Assembly: GCF_040529055.1 (NCBI RefSeq) | Contig: NZ_CP132342.1 | Coordinates: 2,602,001 to 2,666,000, forward strand | Direction: 5' to 3' | DNA from: Xanthomonas sontii | Lineage (GTDB): Bacteria; Pseudomonadota; Gammaproteobacteria; Xanthomonadales; Xanthomonadaceae | Length of the DNA: 64,000 nucleotides | Program-made: the position numbers and the translations under genes | Shown here: piece after piece, positions 8,356-17,322 of the stretch | Numbering within the stretch: the stretch's first letter is position 1 | How the letters are laid out: every line of letters starts with the position of its first letter | Notes under the pieces: model-generated | The model's database searches: none | Told to the model about the DNA's origin: nothing | The model's input: only the letters and a program-made list of their open reading frames with translations

Positions 8356-9195
8356 TCAGCCGAAACGGCCGGTGATGTAGTCTTCGGTCTGCTGCTTGTT
8401 CGGCTGCGAGAAGATGATTTCGGTGCGGTCGTGCTCGATCAGGTCGCCCAGGTACATGAAGGCGGTGTAGTCGGACACGCGCGCGGCCTGTTGCATGTTG
8501 TGGGTGACGATGACGATGGTGTAGTCGTTCTTCAGCTCTTCCACCAGCTGCTCGATGCGGCTGGTCGAGATCGGGTCCAGCGCCGAGGTCGGCTCGTCGA
8601 GCAGCAGCACGTCCGGACGCAGCGCCACCGCGCGGGCGATGCACAGGCGCTGCTGCTGGCCGCCGGACAGGCCCAGCGCGCTCTGCCCGAGCTTGTCCTT
8701 GACCTCGTCCCACAGCGCGCCCTGGCGCAGCGCCTGCTCGACGCGGTCGGCCATGTCGGCCTTGGACAGCTTCTCGTGGTGGCGGATGCCGTAGGCGACG
8801 TTCTCGAAGATGGTCATCGGGAACGGCACCGGCTTCTGGAACACCATGCCGACCTTGCTGCGCAGGCGGTTCATCGGGTACTTCGGCGAGAGGATGTTCT
8901 CGCCGTCCAGCAGCACCTCGCCGCGCGCTTCCAGCTTCGGGTACAGCGCGTAGATGCGGTTGAAGATACGCAGCAGGGTGGACTTGCCGCAGCCGGAGGG
9001 GCCGATCAGTGCGGTGACGCGCTTCTCCGGCACTTCCAGGTTGATGCCCTTCAGCGCGTGGTACTTGTCGTAGTAGAAGTCCAAGCCGCGCGCGGCGATC
9101 TTGACCGGCGACGGCGCCAGCGCGGTGTGCCCGTTGGGCATGGCGATGCGGTGCATCGGGGCGGCGTTGTGGTGATCGTTCATGGCCGGGTCCAT
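8356..9195 (-). CDS. pstB: Phosphate ABC transporter ATP-binding protein PstB
   Basis: 279 residues. Walker [11 protein letters not shown]-loop [17 protein letters not shown], signature [14 protein letters not shown], Walker [14 protein letters not shown] and the switch His in [16 protein letters not shown] are all intact. It powers high-affinity phosphate import through PstC/PstA. The first ATG (9195) and a second ATG at 9183 are both possible starts; neither has a clear ribosome-binding site and translation is probably coupled to pstA, whose stop is 7 nt upstream. Slightly longer at the N terminus than E. coli PstB (257). Confidence 0.96.
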   Translation of the reverse strand: MDPAMNDHHNAAPMHRIAMPNGHTALAPSPVKIAARGLDFYYDKYHALKGINLEVPEKRVTALIGPSGCGKSTLLRIFNRIYALYPKLEARGEVLLDGENILSPKYPMNRLRSKVGMVFQKPVPFPMTIFENVAYGIRHHEKLSKADMADRVEQALRQGALWDEVKDKLGQSALGLSGGQQQRLCIARAVALRPDVLLLDEPTSALDPISTSRIEQLVEELKNDYTIVIVTHNMQQAARVSDYTAFMYLGDLIEHDRTEIIFSQPNKQQTEDYITGRFG

Positions 9196-9202
9196 AGGGG
9201 AA

Positions 9203-10069
9203 TCAATCGTTGGAGATCTTGTTGCGCACCAGCAGGGCGCGCGCGCCGAGGCTGACCAGCAGGACGAAGACGGTGAGCACCAGCGCGCCGGACCAGGCCA
9301 GTTGCTGCCAGGTCGGGTAGGGGCTGCCGGCGAAGTTGTTCATCACCACCGGCACGCTGGCCATCGGCTTGAGGATGTTGTTGTTCCAGTACAGGTTGCC
9401 GAAGGAGGTGAACAGCAGCGGTGCGGTCTCGCCGCTGATGCGCGCCAGCGCCAGCATCACGCCGGTGACGATGCCGGCAGAGGCGCTGCGGTACAGCACC
9501 TGGATGGTCACCTTCCATTGCGGGATGCCCAGCGACAGCGCGGCCTCGCGCATCTGCGCCGGCACCAGCCGCAGCATCTCGTCGGTGGTGCGGACCACCA
9601 CCGGCAGCACGATGAAGGCCAGCGACAGCGCGCCGGCCAGCGCCGAGAAATTGCCGCCGGTCTGCATCACGTACAGGGTGTAGACGAACAGGCCGAGCAC
9701 GATCGACGGCGCCGACAGCAGGATGTCGTTGACGAAGCGCACCACCTGACCGGTCTTGCGCGCGTTGCCGTACTCGGCCAGCCAGGTGCCGGCGGCCACG
9801 CCCAGCGGCGTGCCGATCAGCAGCGCCAGGCCGCACATCACCGCGCTGCCGAAGAACGCGTTGGCCAGGCCGCCGTCCTCGCCGGGCGGCGGGGTCATGC
9901 GCGTGAACAGGTCCAGGTTGATGCCGGAGATGCCCTTGGCCAGCAGGGTCCACAGGATCCAGGCCAGGAACACCAGCCCGAACAGCGCGGTCAGGCAGGA
10001 CAGGGTGAGCGCCACGAAGTTGACCACGCGGCGGCGGTTGTACAGGCGGTGTGCGATGTCGGCGGCCAT
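9203..10069 (-). CDS. pstA: Phosphate ABC transporter permease PstA
   Basis: 288 residues with six predicted membrane segments, starting with a long one at about 18-45. The EAA-type coupling loop appears as [24 protein letters not shown]. The ATG follows the pstC stop by one base, with GAGGG inside the end of pstC serving as ribosome-binding site, so translation is coupled. Forms the inner-membrane channel with PstC. Confidence 0.95.
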   Translation of the reverse strand: MAADIAHRLYNRRRVVNFVALTLSCLTALFGLVFLAWILWTLLAKGISGINLDLFTRMTPPPGEDGGLANAFFGSAVMCGLALLIGTPLGVAAGTWLAEYGNARKTGQVVRFVNDILLSAPSIVLGLFVYTLYVMQTGGNFSALAGALSLAFIVLPVVVRTTDEMLRLVPAQMREAALSLGIPQWKVTIQVLYRSASAGIVTGVMLALARISGETAPLLFTSFGNLYWNNNILKPMASVPVVMNNFAGSPYPTWQQLAWSGALVLTVFVLLVSLGARALLVRNKISND

Positions 10070-10070
10070 C

Positions 10071-11045
10071 TCAGTTGCCCTCCTTGCGCGACAGTTGCGC
10101 CAGCATCAGGCGGGCGATCGCCAGCACGACGAAGGTCACCAGGAACAGGACGAAGCCCAGCAGCAGCAGTGCCGAGCGGTAATCGCCGGTGGCCTCGCCG
10201 AAGTCGTTGGCGATCAGCGCGGCGATGGTGGTGCCCGGCTCCAGCAGCGAGGGCGACAGGCGCACCGTGTTGCCGACCACGAAGGCCACCGCCATGGTCT
10301 CGCCGAGCGCGCGGCCCAGGCCCAGGAAGATGCCGCCGATCACCGCCGAGCGGGTGTAGGGCAGCACGATGTCCCAACTCACCTCCCAGCGCGTGGAGCC
10401 GAGCGCGTAGGCCGACTCCTTGAGCCGGGTCGGCACGGTCAGGAACACTTCGCGCATCACCGAAGAGATGAAGGGAATCACCATGATCGCCAGCACGAAG
10501 CCGGCGGTGAGCAGACCGATGCCGATCGGGGGTCCCTGGAAGATCGGGCCGATCACCGGCAACGTGCCGAGGTGGTCGTTGAGCCAGGGCGTGACGTACT
10601 CAGACATGATCGGGATCAGCACGAACAGGCCCCACATGCCGTAGATGATCGACGGGATGCCGGCCAGCAGTTCGATCGCGGTCCCGACCGGGCCGCGCAG
10701 CCAGCGTGGCGCCACTTCGGTCAGGAAGAAGGCGATGCCGAAGCTCACCGGCACCGCGATCAGCATCGCGATCAAGGCGGTCACCAGGGTGCCGTAGATC
10801 GGCGCCAGTGCGCCGTACTTGTTCTCGACCGGGTTCCACTCGCTGGAGTAGAAGAAGCTCATGCCCTGCAGCTGCAGGGCATGACGGCCGCCCCACAGCA
10901 TCGACAGCGCAGCGCTGCCCAGGGCGACGAGTACCAAAACGACGGTGGCGGTGAGGATCCAGCGGAACAATCGGTCGGCGCGGGCGTCACGCAGGTCGCG
11001 TCCGCGTGGCGCCGACATCGCTTCGGGAAGGACAGTGCTGTTCAT
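10071..11045 (-). CDS. pstC: Phosphate ABC transporter permease PstC
   Basis: 324 residues from the ATG at 11045, chosen because the 28 extra codons upstream are Arg/Pro-rich and unlike the family. Six membrane helices; EAA loop LKESAYALGSTRWEVSWDIVLPY. The cytoplasmic N terminus (RGRDLRDARADRLFRWI) is typical. Separated from pstS by a 213-bp spacer with two strong hairpins, which may let pstS be expressed more strongly than the permease genes. Confidence 0.95.
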   Translation of the reverse strand: MNSTVLPEAMSAPRGRDLRDARADRLFRWILTATVVLVLVALGSAALSMLWGGRHALQLQGMSFFYSSEWNPVENKYGALAPIYGTLVTALIAMLIAVPVSFGIAFFLTEVAPRWLRGPVGTAIELLAGIPSIIYGMWGLFVLIPIMSEYVTPWLNDHLGTLPVIGPIFQGPPIGIGLLTAGFVLAIMVIPFISSVMREVFLTVPTRLKESAYALGSTRWEVSWDIVLPYTRSAVIGGIFLGLGRALGETMAVAFVVGNTVRLSPSLLEPGTTIAALIANDFGEATGDYRSALLLLGFVLFLVTFVVLAIARLMLAQLSRKEGN

Positions 11046-11180
11046 GGGCTCGGTCGTCGCCGGAGCACGCGCCTGCGCGCTCCGATCGTGGCCGCGGCGG
11101 GGATGACCGCGCGCGGTGGGTGGTTGCATCGCTCCCGCACAGGCGGGAACCCGAAAGTCCGAATCACAAGTTGCCGAGAC

Positions 11181-11252
11181 GGCGACCGGCGGCGCCTGGA
11201 CTGCACCGCCGGTCGCCGGTTGCCGCCGCGGTGCGCGCAGTGCGCACCGCGG
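11181..11252 (-). other. Two tandem hairpins between pstS and pstC
   Basis: Reading on the transcribed minus strand, hairpin one (11226-11252) has an 11-bp perfect stem CCGCGGTGCGC/GCGCACCGCGG with a 5-nt loop and begins 7 nt after the pstS stop; hairpin two (11181-11217) has a 12-bp perfect stem GGCGACCGGCGG/CCGCCGGTCGCC with a 13-nt loop. Neither has a T run. Position and strength fit 3'-end protection of pstS mRNA or partial attenuation of pstCAB-phoU. Confidence 0.6.
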
Positions 11253-11258
11253 TGGCGC

Positions 11259-12356
11259 TTACTTGAATTCCTTGCTCCAGTAGGACTCGATCTGCTGCAC
11301 CAGTTCCGGCGGCAGCGGCACGTAGTGCAGGGCGTCGGCCTGCGGCTGGCCCTTCTCGAAGGCCCACTTGAAGAAGTCCAGGGTCGCCTTGCTGCGCGCC
11401 GGGTCCTTGGCCTGCTTGTGCATCAGCATGAAGTTGGTGGCGGTGATCGGCCACGCCTGCGCGCCCGAGGCGTTGGTGATGACCAGGTTGAAGTCCTTGG
11501 CGTTGGCCCAGTCGGCCGACGCGGCGGCCGCGGCGAAGCTCTCGGCATTGGGCTGCACCCAGTTGCCGGCGGCGTTCTGCATCGACGCGTACGGCATCTT
11601 GTTCTGCAGCGCGTAGGCCAGTTCGACGTAGCCGATCGAGCCCTTGATCTGCTGCACGTACGAGGCCACGCCTTCGTTGCCCTTGCCGCCGACGCCGCCC
11701 GGCCACTGCACCGAGGTGCCTTCGCCGACCTTGCCCTTCCACTCCGGGCTGACCTTGGACAGGTAGTTGGTGAAGTTGAAGCTGGTGCCCGAGCCGTCGG
11801 AGCGGTGCACCAGGTTGATCTTGGTGTCGGGCAGGGTCACGCCCGGGTTCAGCGCGGTCAGCGCCGGGTCGTTCCACTTGCTGATCTTGCCCAGGAAGAT
11901 GTCCGCCAGCACCGGGCCGGTCAGCCGCAGCTTGCCCGCGTCCATGCCGTCCAGGTTGACCACCGGCACCACCCCCCCAATCGCCGAGGGGAACTGGCCG
12001 AGACCGGCCGCGGCCAGCTCGGCGCTGTCCAGCGGCTTGTCGGAAGAGCCGAAATCGACCGTGCCGGCCTTGATCTGGGCGATGCCGCCGCCGGAACCGA
12101 TCGACTGGTAGTTGATCTTGTTGCCGGTGGCCGCGTTGTAGTCGGCCGACCACTTGGAGATCAGCGGGTAGATGAAGGAGGCACCGGCGCCGGAAATCTC
12201 CGCCGCGGTCTTGGCGCCGGCGGCCGGCGCGGCAGCGGGCGTCCCACCTGCCGCATCGGCGGCGCCCTGCTTGTCGCCGTTGCCGGGCTGGCAGGCGGTG
12301 ACGGCGAAGGCCAGGGCGAGGGACAGGACGGCAATGCGCGCCGGCTGCAGTTTCAT
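11259..12356 (-). CDS. pstS: Phosphate-binding protein PstS, lipoprotein form
   Basis: 365 residues from the ATG at 12356, 8 nt after GGAG. The N terminus is a lipoprotein signal ending in the lipobox AVTAC, followed by a Gly/Ala/Pro-rich linker (about 25-55) absent from the second copy. Phosphate-pocket motifs are intact: GAGASFIYPL, YQSIGSGGGIAQI, VHRSDGSGTSFNFTNYL and VASYVQQIKGSIGYVEL. Lipidation should anchor it to a membrane facing the periplasm. It lies directly downstream of a second, soluble PstS of clearly related sequence, a tandem duplication. A candidate Pho box lies upstream at 12412-12429. Confidence 0.95.
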   Translation of the reverse strand: MKLQPARIAVLSLALAFAVTACQPGNGDKQGAADAAGGTPAAAPAAGAKTAAEISGAGASFIYPLISKWSADYNAATGNKINYQSIGSGGGIAQIKAGTVDFGSSDKPLDSAELAAAGLGQFPSAIGGVVPVVNLDGMDAGKLRLTGPVLADIFLGKISKWNDPALTALNPGVTLPDTKINLVHRSDGSGTSFNFTNYLSKVSPEWKGKVGEGTSVQWPGGVGGKGNEGVASYVQQIKGSIGYVELAYALQNKMPYASMQNAAGNWVQPNAESFAAAAASADWANAKDFNLVITNASGAQAWPITATNFMLMHKQAKDPARSKATLDFFKWAFEKGQPQADALHYVPLPPELVQQIESYWSKEFK

Positions 12357-12411
12357 GGGGGTCACTCCGTAGCGAAGAGCGCCGGGACATCCGGCGGATG
12401 CTCGCTATGAA

Positions 12412-12429
12412 ATGATATTTTTGTTACAG
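12412..12429 (-). promoter_or_regulatory. Candidate Pho box upstream of pstS (lipoprotein copy)
   Basis: Minus strand CTGTAAC-AAAA-ATATCAT matches the PhoB consensus CTGTCAT-AAAT-CTGTCAT at 5 of 7 positions in each half. It lies 55-73 bp upstream of the start codon, between the terminator of the upstream pstS and this gene, suggesting a separate PhoB-controlled promoter. Confidence 0.5.
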
Positions 12430-12556
12430 CGAGATGACTTGCGGACTGGTTGGCGGACGCCCTCACCGGATGCGGCGCTCGCGCCGCCTTCCGGAACCGT
12501 GGCAGGGCAGGGCGGCGTGCCCCCCTGGGCCTGCGCACGGCTCCTCCAGCGGGGAC

Positions 12557-12585
12557 AAAAAAAGACGCGGACCCTGCGGTCCGCG
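12557..12585 (-). terminator. Rho-independent terminator after the upstream pstS
   Basis: 8-bp perfect stem CGCGGACC/GGTCCGCG, 4-nt loop, followed on the minus strand by a run of seven T. It lies 55 bp past the pstS stop at 12640, so the two pstS genes are probably separate transcription units. Confidence 0.85.
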
Positions 12586-12639
12586 CCTTCGGGACATCGC
12601 CGTGCCGGCGCGCGAGCGCCGGACGGGCGAGACGCCGGC

Positions 12640-13653
12640 TTACTTCATGTTCTGCGCCCAGTAGGCTTCGATCTGCTTGACCAGCGGCTCCGGCAGCGGC
12701 ACGTAGTCCAGCGCCTTGGCCTGCGGCTGGCCCTGCTCGAACGACCACTTGAAGAAGTCCAGCGCGGCCTTCGACGACGCCGGCTTCTTGGCCTTCTTGT
12801 ACATGATGGCCCAGGTGGTGGCGGTGATCGGCCACGCGTCCTGGCCCGGCGCGTTGGTCATGATCAGGTTGAAGTCCTTGGCCGACTTCCAGTCCGCGGT
12901 GGCGGCGGCAGCGGAGAAGGTCTTGTCGTCCGGCATCACGAAACGGCCGGCGGCGTTCTTCATGCCGGCGTAGCTGAGCTTGTTCTGCAGCGCGTAGGCG
13001 TACTCGACGTAGCCGATGCCGCCGCGGATCTGCTTGACGTAGGCGGCCACGCCCTCGTTGCCCTTGCCGCCGATGCCGGCCGGCCACTGCACGGCGGTGC
13101 CTTCGCCGACCTTGCTCTTCCACTCCGGGCTGACCTTGGACAGGTAGTTGGTGAAGTTGAAGCTGGTGCCCGAACCGTCGGAGCGGTGCACGATGGTGAT
13201 CTTCAGGTCGGGCAGGGTCAGGCCCGGGTTCAGCGCGGCGATCGCCGGGTCGTTCCACTTGGTGATCTTGCCGAGGAAGATGTTGGCCAGCACGGTGCCG
13301 TCGAGCTTCATCGCACCCGGGGCCACGCCCGCCACGTTGAACACCGGCACGATGCCGCCGATCACGACCGGGAACTGGCCCAGGCCGAACTTTTCCAGAT
13401 CCGCGCCGCTCAGCGGCTTGTCGGAGGCGCCGAAATCGACCGTGGCCGCCTGGATCTGCGCGATGCCGCCGCCGGAACCGATCGACTGGTAGTTGACGCG
13501 GTTGCCGCTTTTCTCAGCATAGGCAGCCGACCACTTCGACAGCACCGGGTAGACGAAGCTGGAGCCTGCGCCAGTGACGTCGGTGGCTTGCGCCGCGAGC
13601 GAAAACGTAGCGACCGCGGCGGCTGCCAGCAGTCGGAGCTTGAGGGAACGCAT
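12640..13653 (-). CDS. pstS: Phosphate-binding protein PstS, soluble periplasmic form
   Basis: 337 residues from the ATG at 13653, 8 nt after AGGAG. An ordinary Sec signal peptide (cut near AAQA-TDVTG) replaces the lipobox of the neighbouring copy. Phosphate-binding motifs GAGSSFVYPV, YQSIGSGGGIAQI and VHRSDGSGTSFNFTNYL are conserved and the protein aligns with the lipoprotein copy over nearly its whole length. It carries its own upstream Pho box and its own terminator, so it is likely induced strongly and independently during phosphate starvation. It is divergent from the porin gene at 13912. Confidence 0.95.
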   Translation of the reverse strand: MRSLKLRLLAAAAVATFSLAAQATDVTGAGSSFVYPVLSKWSAAYAEKSGNRVNYQSIGSGGGIAQIQAATVDFGASDKPLSGADLEKFGLGQFPVVIGGIVPVFNVAGVAPGAMKLDGTVLANIFLGKITKWNDPAIAALNPGLTLPDLKITIVHRSDGSGTSFNFTNYLSKVSPEWKSKVGEGTAVQWPAGIGGKGNEGVAAYVKQIRGGIGYVEYAYALQNKLSYAGMKNAAGRFVMPDDKTFSAAAATADWKSAKDFNLIMTNAPGQDAWPITATTWAIMYKKAKKPASSKAALDFFKWSFEQGQPQAKALDYVPLPEPLVKQIEAYWAQNMK

Positions 13654-13745
13654 CGGGAGAACTCCTGAAATAGGTGGAATGCCGGCACCCCGGCCGGCAT
13701 CGGCTGCATTCCAAGACTTTTTCATGAACGTCTGAAGAAAATCAG

Positions 13746-13763
13746 ATGTCAGTCCGGTGACAG
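13746..13763 (-). promoter_or_regulatory. Pho box upstream of pstS (soluble copy)
   Basis: Minus strand CTGTCAC-CGGA-CTGACAT matches the PhoB consensus at 6 of 7 positions in both half sites with the correct 11-bp phasing. It ends 93 bp before the pstS start. This is the best Pho box in the window. Confidence 0.7.
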
Positions 13764-13800
13764 CCCTTCCGGACGGGGCTGCCTTCGTTTCGAAACGAAG

Positions 13801-13818
13801 CTGACTCAAAACCGTCAT
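13801..13818 (+). promoter_or_regulatory. Candidate Pho box upstream of the OprO/P porin
   Basis: Plus strand CTGACTC-AAAA-CCGTCAT keeps the 11-bp spacing of PhoB half sites (4 and 6 matches of 7) and lies 94 bp before the porin start. CCGTCAT is also the left arm of a short palindrome CCGTCA..TGACGG (13812-13829). Confidence 0.5.
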
Positions 13819-13911
13819 GTCTTTGACGGAATCTTTACAAATGGTCGGGCCATCGCACTGGGGCCGCACCGCACCCATACCACCCTGCCACCACCCATCG
13901 GAGAGATTCTA

Positions 13912-15162
13912 ATGCGTTCCCATCTTCTCGCCACGGCGATCCTCGCCAGCCTCGGCCTCGCGTCGGCGCCGCAGGCGTTCGCGGCGAAGGCCAAGGCCAG
14001 CAGCAACCCGCCCGCCGTCAGCGCTGCCCAGCTGCAGCAGCTGCAGGCCCAGATCGAAGCGCTGCAGACCCAGGTCCAGCAGTTGCAGGCGCAGTCGGAA
14101 GCCCTGCAGGCGCAGTCCGACGCGCAGTCGGAAGTGAATGTCGTGCAGGCCCAGGCGACCGAAACGGCGCAGGCCAGCGCCGCCAAGGTCGACAAGCTCG
14201 CCAAGCTGGTCAACGACAACAAGATCGGCGGCCGCATGTTCTTCGACCTGACCAACATCGACCGCACCAGCGGCGGCGCCAAGACCGCCGCCAGCGGCAC
14301 CGGTCTGGACGTCAAGCGCTTCTACCTGACCGTCGACCACAGCTTCAACGAGATCTGGTCGGCCAACCTGACCACCGACTTCCAGTACAGCTCGGCGCTG
14401 TCCAACACCCAGCTGTTCGTCAAGAAGGCCTACGTGCAGGGCAAGTTCGACGACGCCTTCGCCCTGCGCATCGGTGCCGCCGACATGCCGTGGGTGCCGT
14501 TCGTCGAGAAGTTCTACGGCTACCGCTACGTCGAGAACACCCTGACCGACCGCCTGAAGTACGCCAACTCCTCCGACTGGGGCCTGCACGCCTTCGGCGA
14601 CCTGGGCTCGCAGGTCAACTACGCGATGTCGGTGGTCAACGGTGCCGGCTACAAGAACCCGACCCGCGGCAAGGGCATGGACGTGGAAGGCCGCGTCGCC
14701 TACATGCCGATGCAGAACCTGGCCATCGCCGTCGGCGCCTACTCGGGCAAGCTGGGCAAGGAAACCGACATCCTCGACGCGCAGCACGACTACACCCGCG
14801 CCGATGCGATGGTCGCCTACGCCGATTCCAACTTCCGTCTGGGCGGCGAGTACTTCCAGGCCAAGAATCTCAACAACGTGCTGACCCCGGCCACCGACAA
14901 GTCCAGCGGCTGGTCGGTGTGGGGCAGCGTGGCGCTGACCGACGGCGGCATCAACGCCTTCGCCCGCTACGACAAGACCGATCTGAGCAAGACCATCGAC
15001 CCGACCCTGGCCGACAAGTACTGGAACGTCGGCGTCGAGTTCCCGGTGCTGAAGAACCTGAAGCTGGCCACCGTGTACAAGTACACGCACCAGGACAACG
15101 CCAGCAAGAAGACCGACGTGGAAACCAAGGAATTCGGCGTCTGGGGCGACCTGTCGTTCTGA
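13912..15162 (+). CDS. Phosphate-selective porin of the OprO/OprP family
   Basis: 416 residues. Signal peptide about 1-24 (ending AFAA). Residues about 40-90 are a Gln/Leu/Ala-rich coiled coil (LQQLQAQIEALQTQVQQLQ), as in other Xanthomonas porins of this type, then a 16-strand barrel with alternating aromatic strands and a C-terminal Phe (GVWGDLSF) expected for outer-membrane proteins. It should form trimeric anion channels that feed phosphate to PstS. Divergent from the pstS gene and flanked by a candidate Pho box, so PhoB control is likely. Selectivity for phosphate over polyphosphate cannot be read from the sequence. A terminator follows at 15191. Confidence 0.9.
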   Translation: MRSHLLATAILASLGLASAPQAFAAKAKASSNPPAVSAAQLQQLQAQIEALQTQVQQLQAQSEALQAQSDAQSEVNVVQAQATETAQASAAKVDKLAKLVNDNKIGGRMFFDLTNIDRTSGGAKTAASGTGLDVKRFYLTVDHSFNEIWSANLTTDFQYSSALSNTQLFVKKAYVQGKFDDAFALRIGAADMPWVPFVEKFYGYRYVENTLTDRLKYANSSDWGLHAFGDLGSQVNYAMSVVNGAGYKNPTRGKGMDVEGRVAYMPMQNLAIAVGAYSGKLGKETDILDAQHDYTRADAMVAYADSNFRLGGEYFQAKNLNNVLTPATDKSSGWSVWGSVALTDGGINAFARYDKTDLSKTIDPTLADKYWNVGVEFPVLKNLKLATVYKYTHQDNASKKTDVETKEFGVWGDLSF

Positions 15163-15190
15163 TTCGCGGAGATTCCCGCACGTGGGACGA

Positions 15191-15222
15191 AAGGCGGCGC
15201 ATTGCGCCGCCTTTCTTTTTTT
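15191..15222 (+). terminator. Rho-independent terminator of the porin gene
   Basis: 10-bp perfect stem AAGGCGGCGC/GCGCCGCCTT with a 3-nt loop and the tract TCTTTTTTT, 28 bp after the stop codon. Confidence 0.9.
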
Positions 15223-15340
15223 GCGGCGCGATCGCCGAGGCGCGCGATGGGGCGCCGGCCGGGGCGCCTTTCACGGTTCGCGTCGACGACCGTGGACGAT
15301 AGTCGCTGCTACAGCGGCCAGGTGGCCTCTCGTGGAGAAC

Positions 15341-15364
15341 TGTAGAAGCGGTTTCAACCGCGAC
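15341..15364. repeat. Degenerate copy of the GTAGGAGCGGCTTCAGCCGC repeat
   Basis: TGTAGAAGCGGTTTCAACCGCGAC differs at four positions from the arm found at 62567-62590. It is a single arm, without an inverted partner, in the space between the porin terminator and nth. Confidence 0.55.
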
Positions 15365-15426
15365 GGGCGCAGCGGCGGACGACATGCGCCGCGCAAGTTG
15401 CCGAAGCCGACATCCTGATGGTGTAC

Positions 15427-15448
15427 CAGCCTGCGTTGCGACAGGCTG
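15427..15448 (-). terminator. Hairpin just after nth, possible terminator
   Basis: 7-bp stem CAGCCTG/CAGGCTG with an 8-nt loop starts 1 nt after the nth stop on the minus strand. No T run follows, so intrinsic termination is doubtful. Confidence 0.3.
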
Positions 15449-15449
15449 C

Positions 15450-16139
15450 TCAACCCGGCGTCTTGTCCTTGTACCGGCACAGGTCGCGGATCGCGCACTG
15501 CGGACAGTCGGGCTTGCGCGCCTTGCACACGTAGCGGCCGTGCAGGATCAGCCAGTGGTGCGCGTCGTGCAGGAACTGCGGCGGCACCCGCTTGAGCAGC
15601 GAATCTTCGACTGCGCGCACGTCCTTGCCCGGGGCCAGCCCGGTGCGGTTGGCGACGCGGAAGATGTGCGTGTCCACCGCCATGGTCGGTTCGCCGAAGG
15701 CGGTGTTGAGCACCACGTTGGCGGTCTTGCGGCCGACCCCGGGCAGCGCTTCCAGCGCGGCGCGCGAGCGCGGCACCTCGCCGCCGTGCTGCTCGACCAG
15801 GATGCGGCAGGTGGCGATGACGTTCTTGGCCTTGGCGTTGAACAGGCCGATGGTGGAGATGTAGCGCTTCAGGCCGTCCTCGCCCAGCGCCAGGATCGCG
15901 GCCGGCGTGTTCGCCACCGGATACAGGCGCCGCGTGGCCTTGTTGACGCCGACGTCGGTGGCCTGCGCCGAGAGGATCACCGCGATCAGCAGTTCGAACG
16001 GGCTGTCGTATTCCAGCTCGGTGGTCGGGCTGGGGTTGAGTTCGGACAGGCGCGAGAACAGCTCGTGGATCTCGTCCTTGCTCAGCAGGCGTCCACGCCG
16101 TGCAGGCGCGCTTGCGCCCGTGCTCGCGGTCGCGCTCAT
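15450..16139 (-). CDS. nth: Endonuclease III
   Basis: 229 residues. Bifunctional DNA glycosylase and AP lyase that removes oxidised pyrimidines in base-excision repair. The helix-hairpin-helix LPGVGRKTANVVL supplies the catalytic Lys (K138), and VDTHIFRVANR supplies the catalytic Asp (D156). The [4Fe-4S] cluster ligands C205, C212, C215 and C221 have the classic C-x6-C-x2-C-x5-C spacing. The N terminus is about 15 residues longer than E. coli Nth, with a basic stretch. The ATG overlaps the stop of the upstream gene by four bases, so the two are coupled. Confidence 0.96.
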   Translation of the reverse strand: MSATASTGASAPARRGRLLSKDEIHELFSRLSELNPSPTTELEYDSPFELLIAVILSAQATDVGVNKATRRLYPVANTPAAILALGEDGLKRYISTIGLFNAKAKNVIATCRILVEQHGGEVPRSRAALEALPGVGRKTANVVLNTAFGEPTMAVDTHIFRVANRTGLAPGKDVRAVEDSLLKRVPPQFLHDAHHWLILHGRYVCKARKPDCPQCAIRDLCRYKDKTPG

Positions 16140-16528
16140 TGGCCGCCTCGCTGCGCGGCCTTGGCCTTGGCGCGGGCCAGGATCGCCGCGGCGGCCGCAG
16201 GCAGGGCTGGCGCACTCGGTGTGGCCGTTGTCGACGTCGAGGCGATCGGTGTCGCTGCCGCACGTCGCGCCTGGCGCGCATGGGCATGTCGCTCCAGGCG
16301 CGCGCTGCGCGCCCGGTAGCGCGCACGTGCGTCCCACGCATCGCGCAGGCGCTGCTGCGCGGCCAGCACCTGCGCGCGCAACTGCGGATGCGCCGGATCC
16401 AGGCGATCGTCCTCCGGATCGGTGCCGCGGTAGTCCATCAGGCCGCCGTCGATCGCGGCATCCAGATCGTCGTCCAGGATCCAGCGCAGCAACTGCAGCG
16501 GCGTGGCGGGAGCGGGGGCGTGCGACAT
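16136..16528 (-). CDS. Hypothetical protein coupled to nth
   Basis: 130 residues, no recognised domain. The first half is rich in acidic and charged residues (WILDDDLDAAIDGGLMDYRGTDPED), the middle is an Arg/Ala-rich helix (RLRDAWDARARYRARSARL), the end Ala/Pro/Thr-rich. No membrane segment or signal peptide. It starts 11 bp after the enoyl-CoA hydratase stop and overlaps nth by 4 bp, so it is a middle gene of an echA-like-hyp-nth transcription unit. Coding status rests on this tight spacing and on third-position GC typical of its neighbours. Confidence 0.65.
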   Translation of the reverse strand: MSHAPAPATPLQLLRWILDDDLDAAIDGGLMDYRGTDPEDDRLDPAHPQLRAQVLAAQQRLRDAWDARARYRARSARLERHAHARQARRAAATPIASTSTTATPSAPALPAAAAAILARAKAKAAQRGGQ

Positions 16529-16539
16529 CGTGTGCGGGC

Positions 16540-17322
16540 TCAGCGGTTGCGGAACTGCGGCGGGCGCCGCTCCAGGAAGGCGCGGGTGCCTTCGCGCATG
16601 TCCTCGCTGGAGAACAGCAGGCCGAACTGCGCGGTCTCGTATTCCAGTCCCTGTTCGATCGCGCTTTCGCCACCGATCTGGATCGCGTCGAGGATGCCGC
16701 GCAGCGCCAGTGGCGCGGCGTCGGCCAGTTGCTGCGCCAATTTCAGCGCGGTCGCCTGCAGTTCGCCGGCGGCGACCACGCGGTTGACCAGGCCCAATTG
16801 CAGTGCGCGCGCCGCGTCGATCGGCGCGCCGAGCAGGCACAGTTCCAGCGCCGCGGCGCGGCCGACCAGCCGAAGCAGGCGCTGGGTGCCGCCGAAGCCG
16901 GGGATCAGCCCGAGATTGATCTCCGGCTGGCCCAGGCGCGCGCCTTCGGCGGCCACGCGCAGGTGGCAGGCCATCGCCAGTTCCAGCCCGCCGCCGAGGG
17001 CGAAACCGTTGACCATCGCCAGCACCGGCTTGGGCATGCGCTCGATCCGGCGCATCAGGCGTTGGCCCAGTTGCGAGAAATCGCGGCCCTGCACCGGTGT
17101 CAGTTCGTTCATCTCGGCGATGTCGGCGCCAGCCACGAAGGCTTTCTCGCCGGCGCCGGTCAGCACCACCACGCGGATCTGCGGGTCGTCCGCGGCCGCG
17201 GCGAAGGCCGCATCCAGCGCCTGCAAAACCTGGCGATTCAAGGCGTTGAGCTTGTCGGCTCGATTCACGGTGAGGATGCGGATCGCACCCTGAGTATCGG
17301 CGAGGACCGGCGTGCCGGACAT
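16540..17322 (-). CDS. Enoyl-CoA hydratase/isomerase family protein (crotonase)
   Basis: 260 residues. Oxyanion-hole segments are typical of crotonases: AFVAGADIAEMNEL and NGFALGGGLELAMACHLRVA. The two catalytic glutamates of hydratases appear as the E in LGGGLELAM and in the region GQPEINLGLIPGFGGTQRL, so true enoyl-CoA hydratase activity (short-chain fatty acid beta-oxidation) is plausible. The ATG at 17322 is preferred over the one at 17328 because AGGA lies 6 nt before it. First gene of the echA-like-hyp-nth unit; divergent from the FKBP gene. Confidence 0.85.
   Translation of the reverse strand: MSGTPVLADTQGAIRILTVNRADKLNALNRQVLQALDAAFAAAADDPQIRVVVLTGAGEKAFVAGADIAEMNELTPVQGRDFSQLGQRLMRRIERMPKPVLAMVNGFALGGGLELAMACHLRVAAEGARLGQPEINLGLIPGFGGTQRLLRLVGRAAALELCLLGAPIDAARALQLGLVNRVVAAGELQATALKLAQQLADAAPLALRGILDAIQIGGESAIEQGLEYETAQFGLLFSSEDMREGTRAFLERRPPQFRNR

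Noticed and set aside
13654..13878. N-terminal extension of the soluble PstS
   Set aside because: The extension would bury the signal peptide and cover the Pho box; AGGAG sits properly before the ATG at 13653.
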